From assembly GCF_003318295.1 (NCBI RefSeq), contig NZ_QOCW01000024.1, forward strand, positions 1-64,000: DNA of 64,000 nucleotides. Direction: 5' to 3'. The position numbers and the translations under genes were made by a program. The stretch comes from Bacillus taeanensis. GTDB taxonomy: Bacteria; Bacillota; Bacilli; Bacillales; UBA6769. Position 1 is the stretch's first letter. Every line of letters begins with the position of its first letter. The notes under the pieces are model-generated. The model searched no databases, was not told where the DNA came from, and was given only the letters and a program-made list of their open reading frames with translations. Positions 1-8,132 of the stretch are shown in pieces.

Positions 1-91
1 CGAAGGGATCAGTTAGTTTCACGCGCTCGACTTGCATGTATTAGGCACGCCGCCAGCGTTCGTCCTGAGCCAGGATCAAACTCTCAAATTA
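1..91 (-). rRNA. rrs: 16S ribosomal RNA, 5' end (partial)
   Basis: The reverse complement contains the universal bacterial 27F primer site (AGAGTTTGATCCTGGCTCAG, positions 65-84), followed by the conserved GACGAACGCTGGCGGCGTGC block. The gene runs off the left edge. The mature 5' end is placed near 91 by comparison with E. coli numbering and could differ by a few bases. Confidence 0.97.
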
Positions 92-250
92 AGTTTGAAT
101 TGCTCAATAGTTGTTGTCGAAAGAATTGCTTCTTTCGGGATATTGCATAAATTCGCTTGGCGTTTTGTTCAGTTTTCAAAGAACAACTGCGCTGATTTGT
201 TAACAGCGACTTTTATATCTTAACACGTTGTTTTTAACAAGTCAACATGT
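92..250 (-). promoter_or_regulatory. rRNA operon leader with P2 promoter and boxA-like motif
   Basis: On the minus strand a TTGACT -35 (240-245) and a TAAGAT -10 (217-222) are separated by exactly 17 bp, a good sigma-A promoter. Downstream, at 171-185, lies TGTTCTTTGAAAACT, the motif typically seen before Bacillus 16S genes, which resembles the boxA antitermination element. The leader ends at the 16S gene. Confidence 0.85.
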
Positions 251-302
251 TTTTAAAAGTTTTTTTGAAGCAGTGCCGCTTGTCTTGCGGCGACATGCAT
301 AA

Positions 303-331
303 ATATAACACGGGGGATATTCCCCCGTCAA
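303..331 (-). promoter_or_regulatory. rRNA operon upstream promoter P1
   Basis: TTGACG (326-331) and TTATAT (303-308) on the minus strand are spaced 17 bp, about 86 bp upstream of P2; tandem promoters are usual for Bacillus rrn operons. The spacer is almost entirely a hairpin with 7-bp arms (CGGGGGA/TCCCCCG). The -35 lies only about 24 bp downstream of the ygxA stop codon. Confidence 0.75.
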
Positions 332-354
332 CACTTTTTAAAAAGTTTTTTCTT

Positions 355-1227
355 TTATTCATTTTTTAAGGCATACATACGATGAAAGATTCCTTTGCCC
401 TTTGTCTCTAATCGCTGGACAGTTACTAATTTCTTTTGAACAAGATGCTCTAAAAGCGCACCAAGATCAACGCCATATTCCATTAACTCTCCATGACTCA
501 TTAATTCTCCATAAGACCATTCTTCTTCTTTTGAGCGCATCACCTGAAGCAAATGCCGAGCACCAATTTCTGTTTTTGTAGACAGCGAAAACTCGTTTGC
601 AAGCAGCAATAATTCAATACGCTTTTCTAAAGGCTCTGCCCCGGTTACGAGTTCATGATACAGCTTATAAATTTGCGGCTCAATTTGTTTTACTTGATTC
701 CATACTGTTACTTCCGGATGAAAACCATGCTTAATTACGGATAAACGTGCTAAATGATGGAGGGCATGTAAAATGTAATTAAAGGCGTCAAGATAGTGAC
801 CTGATTGATACAAATCTCTTCCATCAGTTGATCTTCTAATTAATTTCGCAAATTCTAAACCGATTTTCTTTGTGCGATCTTCAATCGGAAATTCACGGAG
901 CTTTTCTTTTAGTTTCTTCATATATTCATTGCGATCAAATAAAATCTTTCCATTAATCACCCACTCAACCGCTCTTCGGTGACTTCCTAAAAGAAGCCAT
1001 TCGTTAAGCCGCTTTTCAGTGACAATATGAAGCGATGCTTTTTTTTCTTCATATTCATAATGTTTTACAAGCCACGGCTGTTCCGCTTCTTTCATAATAA
1101 TTAGCAGAACAACATCAAAATTATCGGTAAGCGGACTAATCGGTTTATTTTTTTCAACCATTAATACTCCCAACGTATCACGGTGACTGGATCTTTCTTG
1201 ATAAAGGGAGCGCCAACTATTTTCCAT
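355..1227 (-). CDS. ygxA: YgxA-like nucleotidyltransferase-domain protein
   Basis: A 290-residue cytosolic protein matching the YgxA family found immediately upstream of an rrn operon in Bacillus. The N-terminal half looks like a nucleotidyltransferase fold (hydrophobic strand VVLLII near residue 40) and the C-terminal half is helical. I chose the ATG at 1227 because GGAGGAATAAAA precedes it; an upstream in-frame start at 1293 has no such site. Its stop lies close to rrn promoter P1, so read-through into the rRNA operon is possible. The molecular substrate is not known to me. Confidence 0.8.
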   Translation of the reverse strand: MENSWRSLYQERSSHRDTLGVLMVEKNKPISPLTDNFDVVLLIIMKEAEQPWLVKHYEYEEKKASLHIVTEKRLNEWLLLGSHRRAVEWVINGKILFDRNEYMKKLKEKLREFPIEDRTKKIGLEFAKLIRRSTDGRDLYQSGHYLDAFNYILHALHHLARLSVIKHGFHPEVTVWNQVKQIEPQIYKLYHELVTGAEPLEKRIELLLLANEFSLSTKTEIGARHLLQVMRSKEEEWSYGELMSHGELMEYGVDLGALLEHLVQKKLVTVQRLETKGKGIFHRMYALKNE

Positions 1228-1431
1228 TTTTATTCCTCCACATTCAATCAAGCCTGGATTACGAGCAGTATTACACTTCCACAACTTTACCACAAATCCT
1301 GCTGAATCTGAAAAACAACTGCTGCGAATGTTAACTTTGAAAAATTATATAGAAGAAAAGAGAATAATAGTGATTAATTTTTTTAAAGTGGAAAAACAAT
1401 TATGCTATAATTCCAAATAGGAGGGAATATC

Positions 1432-1800
1432 ATGGCCTTAAAATACTCTAATAAGATTAATAAAATAAGAACATTTGCCTTAAGTTTAATTTTTATCGGT
1501 ATTGCAATTATGTATGTCGGCATCTTTTTTAAGCAGTCCATGATCGTGATGTCGCTATTAATGATTATCGGATGTCTTGCAACCCTTTCAAGTGCGGCGG
1601 TTTATGCATGGATTGGTCTTTTATCAACAAAAGCTGTTCAGGTAACATGCCCAAACTGCAGTAAGGTTACAAAAATGCTTGGACGTGTTGATGCTTGTAT
1701 GTACTGCCGCGAACCGCTCACACTTGATCCTAACTTAGAAGGAAAAGAGTTTAATGAAAATTATAATCGAAAAAAACAGCCTGTGAATAAAGAAAATTAA
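1432..1800 (+). CDS. ygzB: YgzB-like membrane protein with zinc ribbon
   Basis: 122 residues: two membrane helices (about residues 13-33 and 38-62), then a cytosolic zinc-ribbon-like part with CPNC (about 76-79) and CMYC (about 92-95), then a charged tail. This matches the YgzB (UPF0295) family in length and layout. The start follows AGGAGGG. It is divergent from ygxA and convergent with perR, the same arrangement as in B. subtilis. Function is unknown; four paired cysteines suggest metal binding. Confidence 0.8.
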   Translation: MALKYSNKINKIRTFALSLIFIGIAIMYVGIFFKQSMIVMSLLMIIGCLATLSSAAVYAWIGLLSTKAVQVTCPNCSKVTKMLGRVDACMYCREPLTLDPNLEGKEFNENYNRKKQPVNKEN

Positions 1801-1803
1801 GTA

Positions 1804-1853
1804 AAGTACAAAGAAAGCTAAGCGCTTTAAAGCGCTTAGCTTTCTTTGTACTT
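1804..1853. terminator. Perfect 50-nt palindrome between ygzB and perR
   Basis: Two 25-base arms, AAGTACAAAGAAAGCTAAGC... and its exact complement, meet with no unpaired base. It starts three bases after the ygzB stop and ends 37 bases before the perR stop, so it can act as a bidirectional terminator for these convergent genes, though neither side has a long U tract. Confidence 0.7.
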
Positions 1854-1889
1854 GTATATTATTTATCTTTACTAAACATGCTTATTATA

Positions 1890-2327
1890 TTAATGTTGTG
1901 TTTTCTTTATACAATTAGGACAGACCCCATAGATCTCCATGCGATGGCGTGATACTTTAAATCCTGTCACCTGTTCTGCTAATGTTTCAACTTCATCTAA
2001 ACCAGGATAATGAAAATCAACAATTTTACCACAATCATCACAAATTATATGGTAATGATCGGTTGTGACACAATCAAAACGACTGGATGAATCGCCATAT
2101 GTTAATTCTTTTACAAGTCCCACTTCTTTAAAGACGCGCAAGTTGTTATAAACAGTTGCAACGCTCATATTTGGAAACTTTCCTTCCAGCGCTTTATAAA
2201 TGTCATCTGCGGTTGGATGTGACAAGGATTCAATGAGATGTTCTAATATCGCATGACGCTGCGGTGTAATGCGTACACCAGCCGTTTTTAACGTATGAAC
2301 CGCTTCCTGCAGCTTGCTTTCTGACAT
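1890..2327 (-). CDS. perR: PerR peroxide-sensing Fur-family repressor
   Basis: A 145-residue Fur-family regulator. It has the winged-helix domain ([22 protein letters not shown]) and the regulatory metal ligands of PerR at H37, D85, H91, H93 and D104, plus the structural zinc cysteines C96/C99 and C136/C139. H37 and D104 distinguish PerR from Fur and Zur. The ATG at 2327 gives B. subtilis-like numbering and a GAGG site nine bases upstream; the ATG at 2333 sits too close. Residue 86, next to ligand D85, is Cys, whereas I recall Phe in B. subtilis. The protein should repress peroxide defence genes until iron-catalysed histidine oxidation. A PerR box upstream suggests autoregulation. Confidence 0.95.
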   Translation of the reverse strand: MSESKLQEAVHTLKTAGVRITPQRHAILEHLIESLSHPTADDIYKALEGKFPNMSVATVYNNLRVFKEVGLVKELTYGDSSSRFDCVTTDHYHIICDDCGKIVDFHYPGLDEVETLAEQVTGFKVSRHRMEIYGVCPNCIKKTQH

Positions 2328-2369
2328 CGTCATGCACCTCACTTTCCCGTTTTAAAAAACGTTCTTATT

Positions 2370-2384
2370 TTATAATGTTTATAA
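2370..2384. promoter_or_regulatory. PerR box upstream of perR
   Basis: TTATAATGTTTATAA differs at one position from the PerR consensus TTATAATNATTATAA and is centred about 50 bp upstream of the perR start. perR autoregulation is established in B. subtilis. Confidence 0.75.
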
Positions 2385-2563
2385 ATAGTGTACATTGTAA
2401 AAATGCCATTTGTCAATAATCGGTTATAAGAATTTAAAATGTATTTTCTTCCTATTTATTATTTCTTGCTTCCTATGTTTTACCCGCGTTAATTGTTCAA
2501 TTGAATGCATACCCTATTTCCGAAAAAGGAGACAATCCCCTTTTTTCACAGCCTAAATCCTCA
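2385..2563. other. Intergenic region between perR promoter and aminopeptidase terminator
   Basis: AT-rich DNA upstream of perR. Apart from a weak hairpin around 2524-2546 (AAAAAGG/CCTTTTTT) I see no gene or strong signal. Confidence 0.5.
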
Positions 2564-2591
2564 TAAAAAAAGCACGGGAGCAGCCCGCGCT
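2564..2591 (-). terminator. Rho-independent terminator of the aminopeptidase gene
   Basis: On the minus strand AGCGCGGG pairs with CCCGTGCT (one G-U pair) across a 5-base loop and is followed by seven U. It lies about 80 bases after the aminopeptidase stop. Confidence 0.8.
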
Positions 2592-2670
2592 AAAATCGTT
2601 GAGGTATGATCCTTATTAGTGTATGAGAGACTGTTAAGATGGTATAGACATCCGCCTTTATTATGTTCTT

Positions 2671-3780
2671 TTATTTTAAGTTCTCGGGATTTAATCCTTC
2701 AAGTTCAGGAAGGACGAATTTGCCGTCTTTTCGTATTAATACATCATCAAAGTAAAGCTCCCCGCCGCCGTATTCTTTTCGCTGAATTAATACCATATCC
2801 CAATGAATCGAAGAGCGGTTGCCGTTATCTGCTTCTTCATAGGCTTCCCCGGGTGTAAAATGAATACTTCCGGCAATTTTTTCATCAAATAAAATATCTC
2901 CCATCGGCTCTTGAATCAGTGGATTTAAACCAATCGCAAATTCGCCAACATAACGCGCGCCTTCATCTGTATCAAAAATTTCATTAATTTTCTCCGGCTG
3001 ATCTGCTTTCGCTTCAATAAGTTTTCCATCTTTAAATGTGAGCGACACATCTCGAAACGTTACACCGCGATACGGACATGGTGTATTAAATGTAATTGTT
3101 CCGTTTACGCTGTCTTTGACAGGTGCCGTAAACACTTCACCATCAGGCACGTTTGCTTCACCTGCACAGGGAACCGCTGGAATGCATTTAATTGAAAACG
3201 ATAAATCAGTATTTGGCGCGATAATCCGAACACGATCTGTTTGTTCCATTAATTTTTTTAACGGCGCTTGAGCTTCGGCCATTTTTTGATAATCAACATT
3301 ACAAACTTGAAGTAAATAATCGGTAAAACGTTCCGTACTCATTCCCGCTTTTTGAGCAAGACCACGCGTCGGGTAATTAAGAAGAACCCAGCGCCGGTTA
3401 TTAATGTAAAATTGCTGAACAGGCTTAAATACTTCGCCGCGGAGCTTAAATTTATCTGTCGGAACGTCTGCCATTTCCGCATCATTTTCTTCTCCGATAA
3501 TTGCAATGACAGCATCGACATCTTTATATTTCTGCATATCCCAATCGGCTTGAATCTGCAGCTGCTCACGCTTATAGCCCATTGCTAAATACCTTGAAAT
3601 ATCATCATCTAAAAGTGTCACATAAGGATACGCGCCAAGCGCATATGTTTGTTCAATTAACTCTTTGATGAGCGGCTTTGCCACCGAATGCGCTTTTATG
3701 AGTACACGCTCACCTTTTTGTAATGTAATCGAATGAGACAGCAGCGTTCCGGCAAGCTTTGTAATTCGTTCGTCTTTCAT
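2671..3780 (-). CDS. M29 family metallo-aminopeptidase
   Basis: 369 residues, the length of the short Bacillus members of the thermophilic aminopeptidase (M29) family; AmpS of B. subtilis is about 40 residues longer. The C-terminal catalytic half shows the expected metal ligands in order: Glu in GEANVPDGEVF, Glu in YVGEFAIGLNP, His in GSIHFTPG, and His and Asp in SSIHWDMV. The enzyme removes N-terminal amino acids from peptides in the cytosol using two divalent metals. No signal peptide. It has its own terminator and is separated from bcp by about 90 bp. Confidence 0.9.
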   Translation of the reverse strand: MKDERITKLAGTLLSHSITLQKGERVLIKAHSVAKPLIKELIEQTYALGAYPYVTLLDDDISRYLAMGYKREQLQIQADWDMQKYKDVDAVIAIIGEENDAEMADVPTDKFKLRGEVFKPVQQFYINNRRWVLLNYPTRGLAQKAGMSTERFTDYLLQVCNVDYQKMAEAQAPLKKLMEQTDRVRIIAPNTDLSFSIKCIPAVPCAGEANVPDGEVFTAPVKDSVNGTITFNTPCPYRGVTFRDVSLTFKDGKLIEAKADQPEKINEIFDTDEGARYVGEFAIGLNPLIQEPMGDILFDEKIAGSIHFTPGEAYEEADNGNRSSIHWDMVLIQRKEYGGGELYFDDVLIRKDGKFVLPELEGLNPENLK

Positions 3781-3873
3781 CCTATTTTTCCCCTTTAAAA
3801 TAAAATGAGGCTAACATACAAGGTATAGTCCTCCTCAATATGAGGGGACCAGACCTTCAATTAACCTCTTTTG

Positions 3874-4344
3874 TTACGATAAATTTTCTTTTATGTATTG
3901 AAGCGCTTCTTCTACGTGATCTTTCACACGTACTTTGCGCCATTCTTTTACAAGTGTTCCTTCTTTATCAATGACAAATGTCGAGCGTTCGATGCCCATA
4001 TATTCTTTACCGAAGTTTTTCTTCAGCTTCCAGACATCATAGTCTTCTGCAGCTTTATGGTCTTCATCAGCAAGAAGTAAAAACGGAAGGCCATGCTTTT
4101 CAATAAATTTCTTATGGCGGTCAACAGGATCAGGACTTACACCAAGAATAACTGCATTCACTTCTTTGAAGCTTTCATGGCGGTCGCGAAAATCACATGC
4201 TTCTGTTGTACAGCCTGGGGTCATATCTTTTGGATAAAAATAAAGGATCACATTTTTTCCTTTATAATTAGACAGCGTCACTTCCTCTCCCGTATTTGCC
4301 ATTAATGTAAATTCAGGTGCTTTCTTTCCAACTTCAATACTCAT
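3874..4344 (-). CDS. bcp: Bcp/PrxQ thioredoxin-dependent peroxiredoxin (YgaF-like)
   Basis: 156 residues of the PrxQ/Bcp subfamily. TPGCTTEACDF carries the peroxidatic cysteine and, five residues on, the resolving cysteine, the CX4C pattern of Bcp. It reduces hydroperoxides and is recycled by thioredoxin. The ATG at 4344 follows GAGGAG by eight bases. The location near perR fits oxidative-stress biology, but I see no PerR box directly upstream. Confidence 0.93.
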   Translation of the reverse strand: MSIEVGKKAPEFTLMANTGEEVTLSNYKGKNVILYFYPKDMTPGCTTEACDFRDRHESFKEVNAVILGVSPDPVDRHKKFIEKHGLPFLLLADEDHKAAEDYDVWKLKKNFGKEYMGIERSTFVIDKEGTLVKEWRKVRVKDHVEEALQYIKENLS

Positions 4345-4463
4345 CAAAATCACTCCTCATCATTGATCTCCTACTAAGGGTAACCAATTTTTAATGATGA
4401 TACAACATTTAAGAGTTAAAAGGTTGTCTAGAAAGAAGCACCTGAACTTTGCTATAAGATAGG

Positions 4464-4661
4464 TTAACCGCTCATTTTCAACTTCACAAAACGCCGCTCA
4501 TAAACGTTTAACAACCCATCTAATTCTTGACTGCAGCGAACGGTTTCTGTACAAGCAAATCCTTTTCGCATCGCAATGTCAATCATTTCTTTTCGCTTGT
4601 CAGCAATTAACTGTAGCAATGCTTTCTTTTCTGCTTCAATTATCCAACGCACTCCATCCAT
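4464..4661 (-). CDS. Spo0E-family aspartyl-phosphate phosphatase
   Basis: 65 residues forming two predicted helices with the Spo0E signature SQELDGLLNVY (about residues 44-54). Spo0E-like peptides dephosphorylate Spo0A~P and delay sporulation; some family members have other response-regulator targets. GAGGTG precedes the ATG. It stands alone, with gaps on both sides. Family membership is clear from the motif; the target is inferred. Confidence 0.85.
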   Translation of the reverse strand: MDGVRWIIEAEKKALLQLIADKRKEMIDIAMRKGFACTETVRCSQELDGLLNVYERRFVKLKMSG

Positions 4662-4752
4662 CTCACTGCACCTCTATTTCTGTAAAATCATGGACTATAA
4701 AGCTTGTCTAACTAATTAATTAAAGTTATTATGCCCGTTTTTTAATCGATTG

Positions 4753-4778
4753 AAAACCACTTCGCCTAAAGAAGTGGT
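4753..4778 (-). terminator. Terminator downstream of the ion-channel gene
   Basis: On the minus strand ACCACTTC pairs with GAAGTGGT (8 bp) over a 7-base loop, followed by UUUU, about 35 bases after the stop. Confidence 0.65.
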
Positions 4779-4812
4779 AATCCTACAAATTCATACAAAA
4801 TTTGCGTTTTTA

Positions 4813-5265
4813 CTATTTTCCAAGCGGACGCCTGTTCGATTTTTTCATCCCCATCTCGCGGTCATAATCGACAATCGTCGTCACAAAAAAAACAGCAGGA
4901 AGCAAATAGCCGAGAAGCGCTTCAATGACCGCAATCCAGCGTCCAATACCAATTGGTGTAATATCGCCGTAGCCAACGGAAAGAAGTGTCACCGCACTAA
5001 AATAAACGGAGGTTGCTAGACTACTTAAAAATTGCCCGTCTACAATCTTTGTTCCTTCTTTTAATACAACCAACCCATTCATCATAAAAATGGTATACAA
5101 ACAAGCAAACGCTGTAATAATCGTTAAGTAAATCAAAAATAAAAGCGCCAATTTATAAAAGGAGAACACACCACGTCTCATATTTGTTTGTTTAAATAAG
5201 GAAAAAAAGCTGTCAGATACGGCAAGAATACATAAAAGCATCACTGTCCACGCTAATAGCACCAT
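4813..5265 (-). CDS. Two-TM potassium channel-like protein
   Basis: 150 residues with an N-terminal hydrophobic helix, a second helix around residues 40-65, a pore loop with the K+ selectivity-type motif SVGYGD (about residue 94), and a final helix before a basic tail. This is the ion_trans_2 layout, without an RCK or cyclic-nucleotide regulatory domain. The ATG at 5265 is chosen because GAGGTGG lies six bases upstream; that ribosome binding site is inside the terminator of the preceding ABC operon (see 5265-5297). An ATG at 5280 lies inside the hairpin and is less likely. Confidence 0.8.
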   Translation of the reverse strand: MVLLAWTVMLLCILAVSDSFFSLFKQTNMRRGVFSFYKLALLFLIYLTIITAFACLYTIFMMNGLVVLKEGTKIVDGQFLSSLATSVYFSAVTLLSVGYGDITPIGIGRWIAVIEALLGYLLPAVFFVTTIVDYDREMGMKKSNRRPLGK

Positions 5266-5297
5266 AAAAAACCACCTCATTCATAAATATGAGGCGG
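5265..5297 (-). terminator. ABC operon terminator overlapping the channel gene's ribosome binding site
   Basis: On the minus strand CCGCCTCAT (5289-5297) pairs with ATGAGGTGG (5272-5280, one G-U) over an 8-base loop and is followed by six U (5266-5271). The GAGGTGG of the 3' arm is also the only good ribosome binding site for the ATG at 5265, which begins directly after the U tract. Confidence 0.8.
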
Positions 5298-5324
5298 CTT
5301 TTTCGAATAGGACAAAACGCTGCT

Positions 5325-6110
5325 TTAATTTCCTGCTCCGCGGTATTTCGTGACGCCAATATTCCACATAAAAACGGCAAAGAGAAAAAAGCCGATGCCA
5401 ACAAATGGCGTTAAAAAGGAATACATATACCATTCTTCGCGGTTTAAAAAATAAGCAGATGGATACACGCCAACGAAAGCGAACGGTAAAATCCATGTTA
5501 AAATATAGCGAATGACCTTATTATAAATATTAACAGGATAACGGCCATAGTTTCCGATATTGTACATCATCGGCATAATCGATGTTCTTGCATCCGACCA
5601 AAAGCCAATGCTTGCAAGTAAAATAAAGATCCCAGCATACACGAGTGATCCACCTAACACCATCACGATAAAGACAAAGGGATCATACCAAGCGAACGTT
5701 AAATCAAGATGAGAGCCTGCATAAATCATCACAGCAATTCCTGTTAACGCTCCGAACAATGATTCAAGCTCCATTCGCTCTAAAATCACTTGAAACAAGC
5801 TGTGAACAGGACGCGTTAAAATCCGGTCCATCTCTCCTTTAACAATATAGCGTTCATTAAAATCCCAAATGTTAAAAAATGATGTAAAAATCGCAAATGG
5901 GACGAGAAAAAAGCCGTAAATAAAAATAATTTCATCACGCGACCAGCCGCTTAAAAGCTGAGTATGACCAAACACGACTAAAATAAAAATAAGGTTTACA
6001 GCTTGAAACAATAAATCTGATAGTATTTCAATTAACAAATCCACACGGTACGTTAATCTTGTTTTCATATATTGTCCTACATATTGAAAAAACACTGAAA
6101 AATATGTCAT
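5325..6110 (-). CDS. ABC-2 type exporter permease (second subunit)
   Basis: 261 residues with about six membrane helices, resembling the ABC2_membrane_6 family. A conserved-looking MDRILTRPVHSLFQ segment lies near residue 95, in the first cytosolic loop. It is the third gene of an ATPase-permease-permease operon, three bases after the preceding permease, so the two permeases probably form a heterodimer served by the ATPase at 6898-7911. The exported substrate cannot be read from sequence. Confidence 0.85.
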   Translation of the reverse strand: MTYFSVFFQYVGQYMKTRLTYRVDLLIEILSDLLFQAVNLIFILVVFGHTQLLSGWSRDEIIFIYGFFLVPFAIFTSFFNIWDFNERYIVKGEMDRILTRPVHSLFQVILERMELESLFGALTGIAVMIYAGSHLDLTFAWYDPFVFIVMVLGGSLVYAGIFILLASIGFWSDARTSIMPMMYNIGNYGRYPVNIYNKVIRYILTWILPFAFVGVYPSAYFLNREEWYMYSFLTPFVGIGFFLFAVFMWNIGVTKYRGAGN

Positions 6111-6113
6111 CTG

Positions 6114-6905
6114 TTATCCCCCCTGTACAATCAGCTGTTTTTTAGCCAGCATCCACAGCAGTTGAATTGGAATAATGAGAACAAAGGCCCAAAACACTTG
6201 AAATAGAAGCGCGTTTGTAATCTCACTGCCGATAAAGCCTTCCGTAAAAATCATACTTGGAATATAGCTGATTGCTTGAAACGGAAAATAGCCCATTACA
6301 GTTTGCGCCCAGACAGGATAAAAACTGATTGGAAGTAACAGTCCTGAAAATAAATCAATCACAACGCGTTTAGCGCGAATTAAGCCATCATTATTGTAAA
6401 AGAAGAACGTTAAGATCCCGACAATTAAGTTAATTTGCGTATTAATAATAAAACTAAATAAGAGTGATAAAAAGAAAAAGACCCATACAGAAAGCTCTCC
6501 GGAAAAGTTAAACGGAAAAATAAATGAGACAATAATTAAGCCTGGTACCGAGAAAAAGGCAAACCGAAAAATCCCTTCCCCTAGTCCCTGCATCAATTTC
6601 ATAAGTAAATAGTGGTAAGGCCGTATTAGTTCAACGGCTACTTTTCCTTCTTTAATTTCCTGTGCAATTTCACGGTCAATGTTATTAAAGTAAAACGCCC
6701 TTGCCATCCATGCAACAGCAATATAAGTTGTCATTTGAATAACAGATAAGCCTTCAAGTTCCCCTTTGCCGCTGTAAATCGCTGTCCATAGAAAATAATA
6801 GGCGCCAATATTAATGCTGTAAATTAAAATCCCGCTGTAATAATTCGTCCGGTAGGCAAGCATCATCAAAAAACGAATCCGAATCATTTCAATATATTTA
6901 GCCAT
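6114..6905 (-). CDS. ABC-2 type exporter permease (first subunit)
   Basis: 263 residues from the ATG at 6905, whose GAGGG site lies in the end of the ATPase gene; start and ATPase stop overlap by eight bases, so translation is coupled. About six membrane helices; the loop AQEIKEGKVAVELIRPYHYL (about 80-100) corresponds to the equivalent motif in its partner. An in-frame start at 6959 would overlap the ATPase more deeply and has no ribosome binding site. Confidence 0.85.
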   Translation of the reverse strand: MAKYIEMIRIRFLMMLAYRTNYYSGILIYSINIGAYYFLWTAIYSGKGELEGLSVIQMTTYIAVAWMARAFYFNNIDREIAQEIKEGKVAVELIRPYHYLLMKLMQGLGEGIFRFAFFSVPGLIIVSFIFPFNFSGELSVWVFFFLSLLFSFIINTQINLIVGILTFFFYNNDGLIRAKRVVIDLFSGLLLPISFYPVWAQTVMGYFPFQAISYIPSMIFTEGFIGSEITNALLFQVFWAFVLIIPIQLLWMLAKKQLIVQGG

Positions 6906-7911
6906 GAATAACGCCCTCTTCGTAAATATTTCGAATAATTTCTTCGGTTGAAATTTCATGAAACTTCATATCGCTAATCCGGTGTGCAGCGACAACACGA
7001 CCGATTAATTCGGAGATTACTTTTTCTTCATTTGTAACATTTGCGACCCAAACATTGTTTCGTTCACTTTTCGTCCAAACAACCTCAAGATCATTTGTAA
7101 TGGAGTTAAGTGCGTCAAGCGTTGGGAAATCAATAAACTGAATTTCAACCTGTTTTCCTTCGCCCCAGCTTGAGCGCAGTTCATTAAGACGGCCGTCATA
7201 AATGATGTTTCCTTCATCAAGCATAATGACCCGCTCACAAAGTGCTTCAATATCGGATAAGTCATGGGTGGTAAGTAAGATTGTTGTTTTATATTTTTCA
7301 TTAATTTCTTTTAAAAAGTTGCGGATTTTTAATTTTACAAGCACATCAAGTCCAATTGTCGGCTCATCTAAAAATAACAGCGGCGGATTGTGAATCAGTG
7401 CTGCCGCAAGTTCACAGCGCATTCTTTGTCCAAGCGAGAGCTTTCGAACCGGCTTGTCTAGCAGCGGACCAATATCGAGCGTTTCAATCACATGATTCAT
7501 GTGCTCGTTATAATCAGCGTCTGACACTTTATACACTTTCTTTAAAAGGCGAAACGATTCTTGCACAGCAATATCCCACCAAAGCTGGGAACGCTGACCG
7601 AACACAACCCCAATTGTTTGCACAAATTTTTCCCGCTCTTTATGCGGATTCATGCCGTTTACAACAACAGTTCCTGATGTCGGCGTTAAAATCCCTGTCA
7701 GCATTTTAATGGTTGTTGATTTGCCGGCGCCATTTTCACCAATATAACCAACCATCTCTCCTTGTTTCACATTAAACGAAATATCTTCAACAGCTGGAAT
7801 GATTTTATAATTTCTTGTAAATAAATCGCGAAACGCCCCTTTTAAACCTGAGCGGCTTGAATGGGACTTAAATTCTTTTCGTAAATCCTGAACTTCAATA
7901 ACAGATTTCAT
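6898..7911 (-). CDS. ABC exporter ATP-binding protein
   Basis: 337 residues: Walker A GENGAGKST (about 66-74), Q loop within VVFGQRSQLWW, a diverged signature LSLGQRMRCELAAAL, Walker B LLFLDEPTIGLD and switch His in TTHDLSD. A C-terminal extension of about 80 residues follows, as in DrrA/YhaQ-type exporters. The ATG at 7911 follows GGAGAGGAG. It is first in a three-gene operon with two DUF990-like permeases. Confidence 0.92.
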   Translation of the reverse strand: MKSVIEVQDLRKEFKSHSSRSGLKGAFRDLFTRNYKIIPAVEDISFNVKQGEMVGYIGENGAGKSTTIKMLTGILTPTSGTVVVNGMNPHKEREKFVQTIGVVFGQRSQLWWDIAVQESFRLLKKVYKVSDADYNEHMNHVIETLDIGPLLDKPVRKLSLGQRMRCELAAALIHNPPLLFLDEPTIGLDVLVKLKIRNFLKEINEKYKTTILLTTHDLSDIEALCERVIMLDEGNIIYDGRLNELRSSWGEGKQVEIQFIDFPTLDALNSITNDLEVVWTKSERNNVWVANVTNEEKVISELIGRVVAAHRISDMKFHEISTEEIIRNIYEEGVIHG

Positions 7912-8132
7912 GGCGATACTCCTCTCCTTCAATACCACTACATAGTTTACTCAAGTCACGAAAGAAAAACAATTTGTATGCTTTGCTCATTTCTCTATTC
8001 CTTTTGACTGCGAACAACAGACAAGACTGTTTTGCACGATGAAATGAAAATTACCATCATTGTTTTACAGCATCACTAGTAAAAATGCTACAATAGCGAT
8101 GGACTTAATTTCACTTTTCGAGGAGGTTGGTT

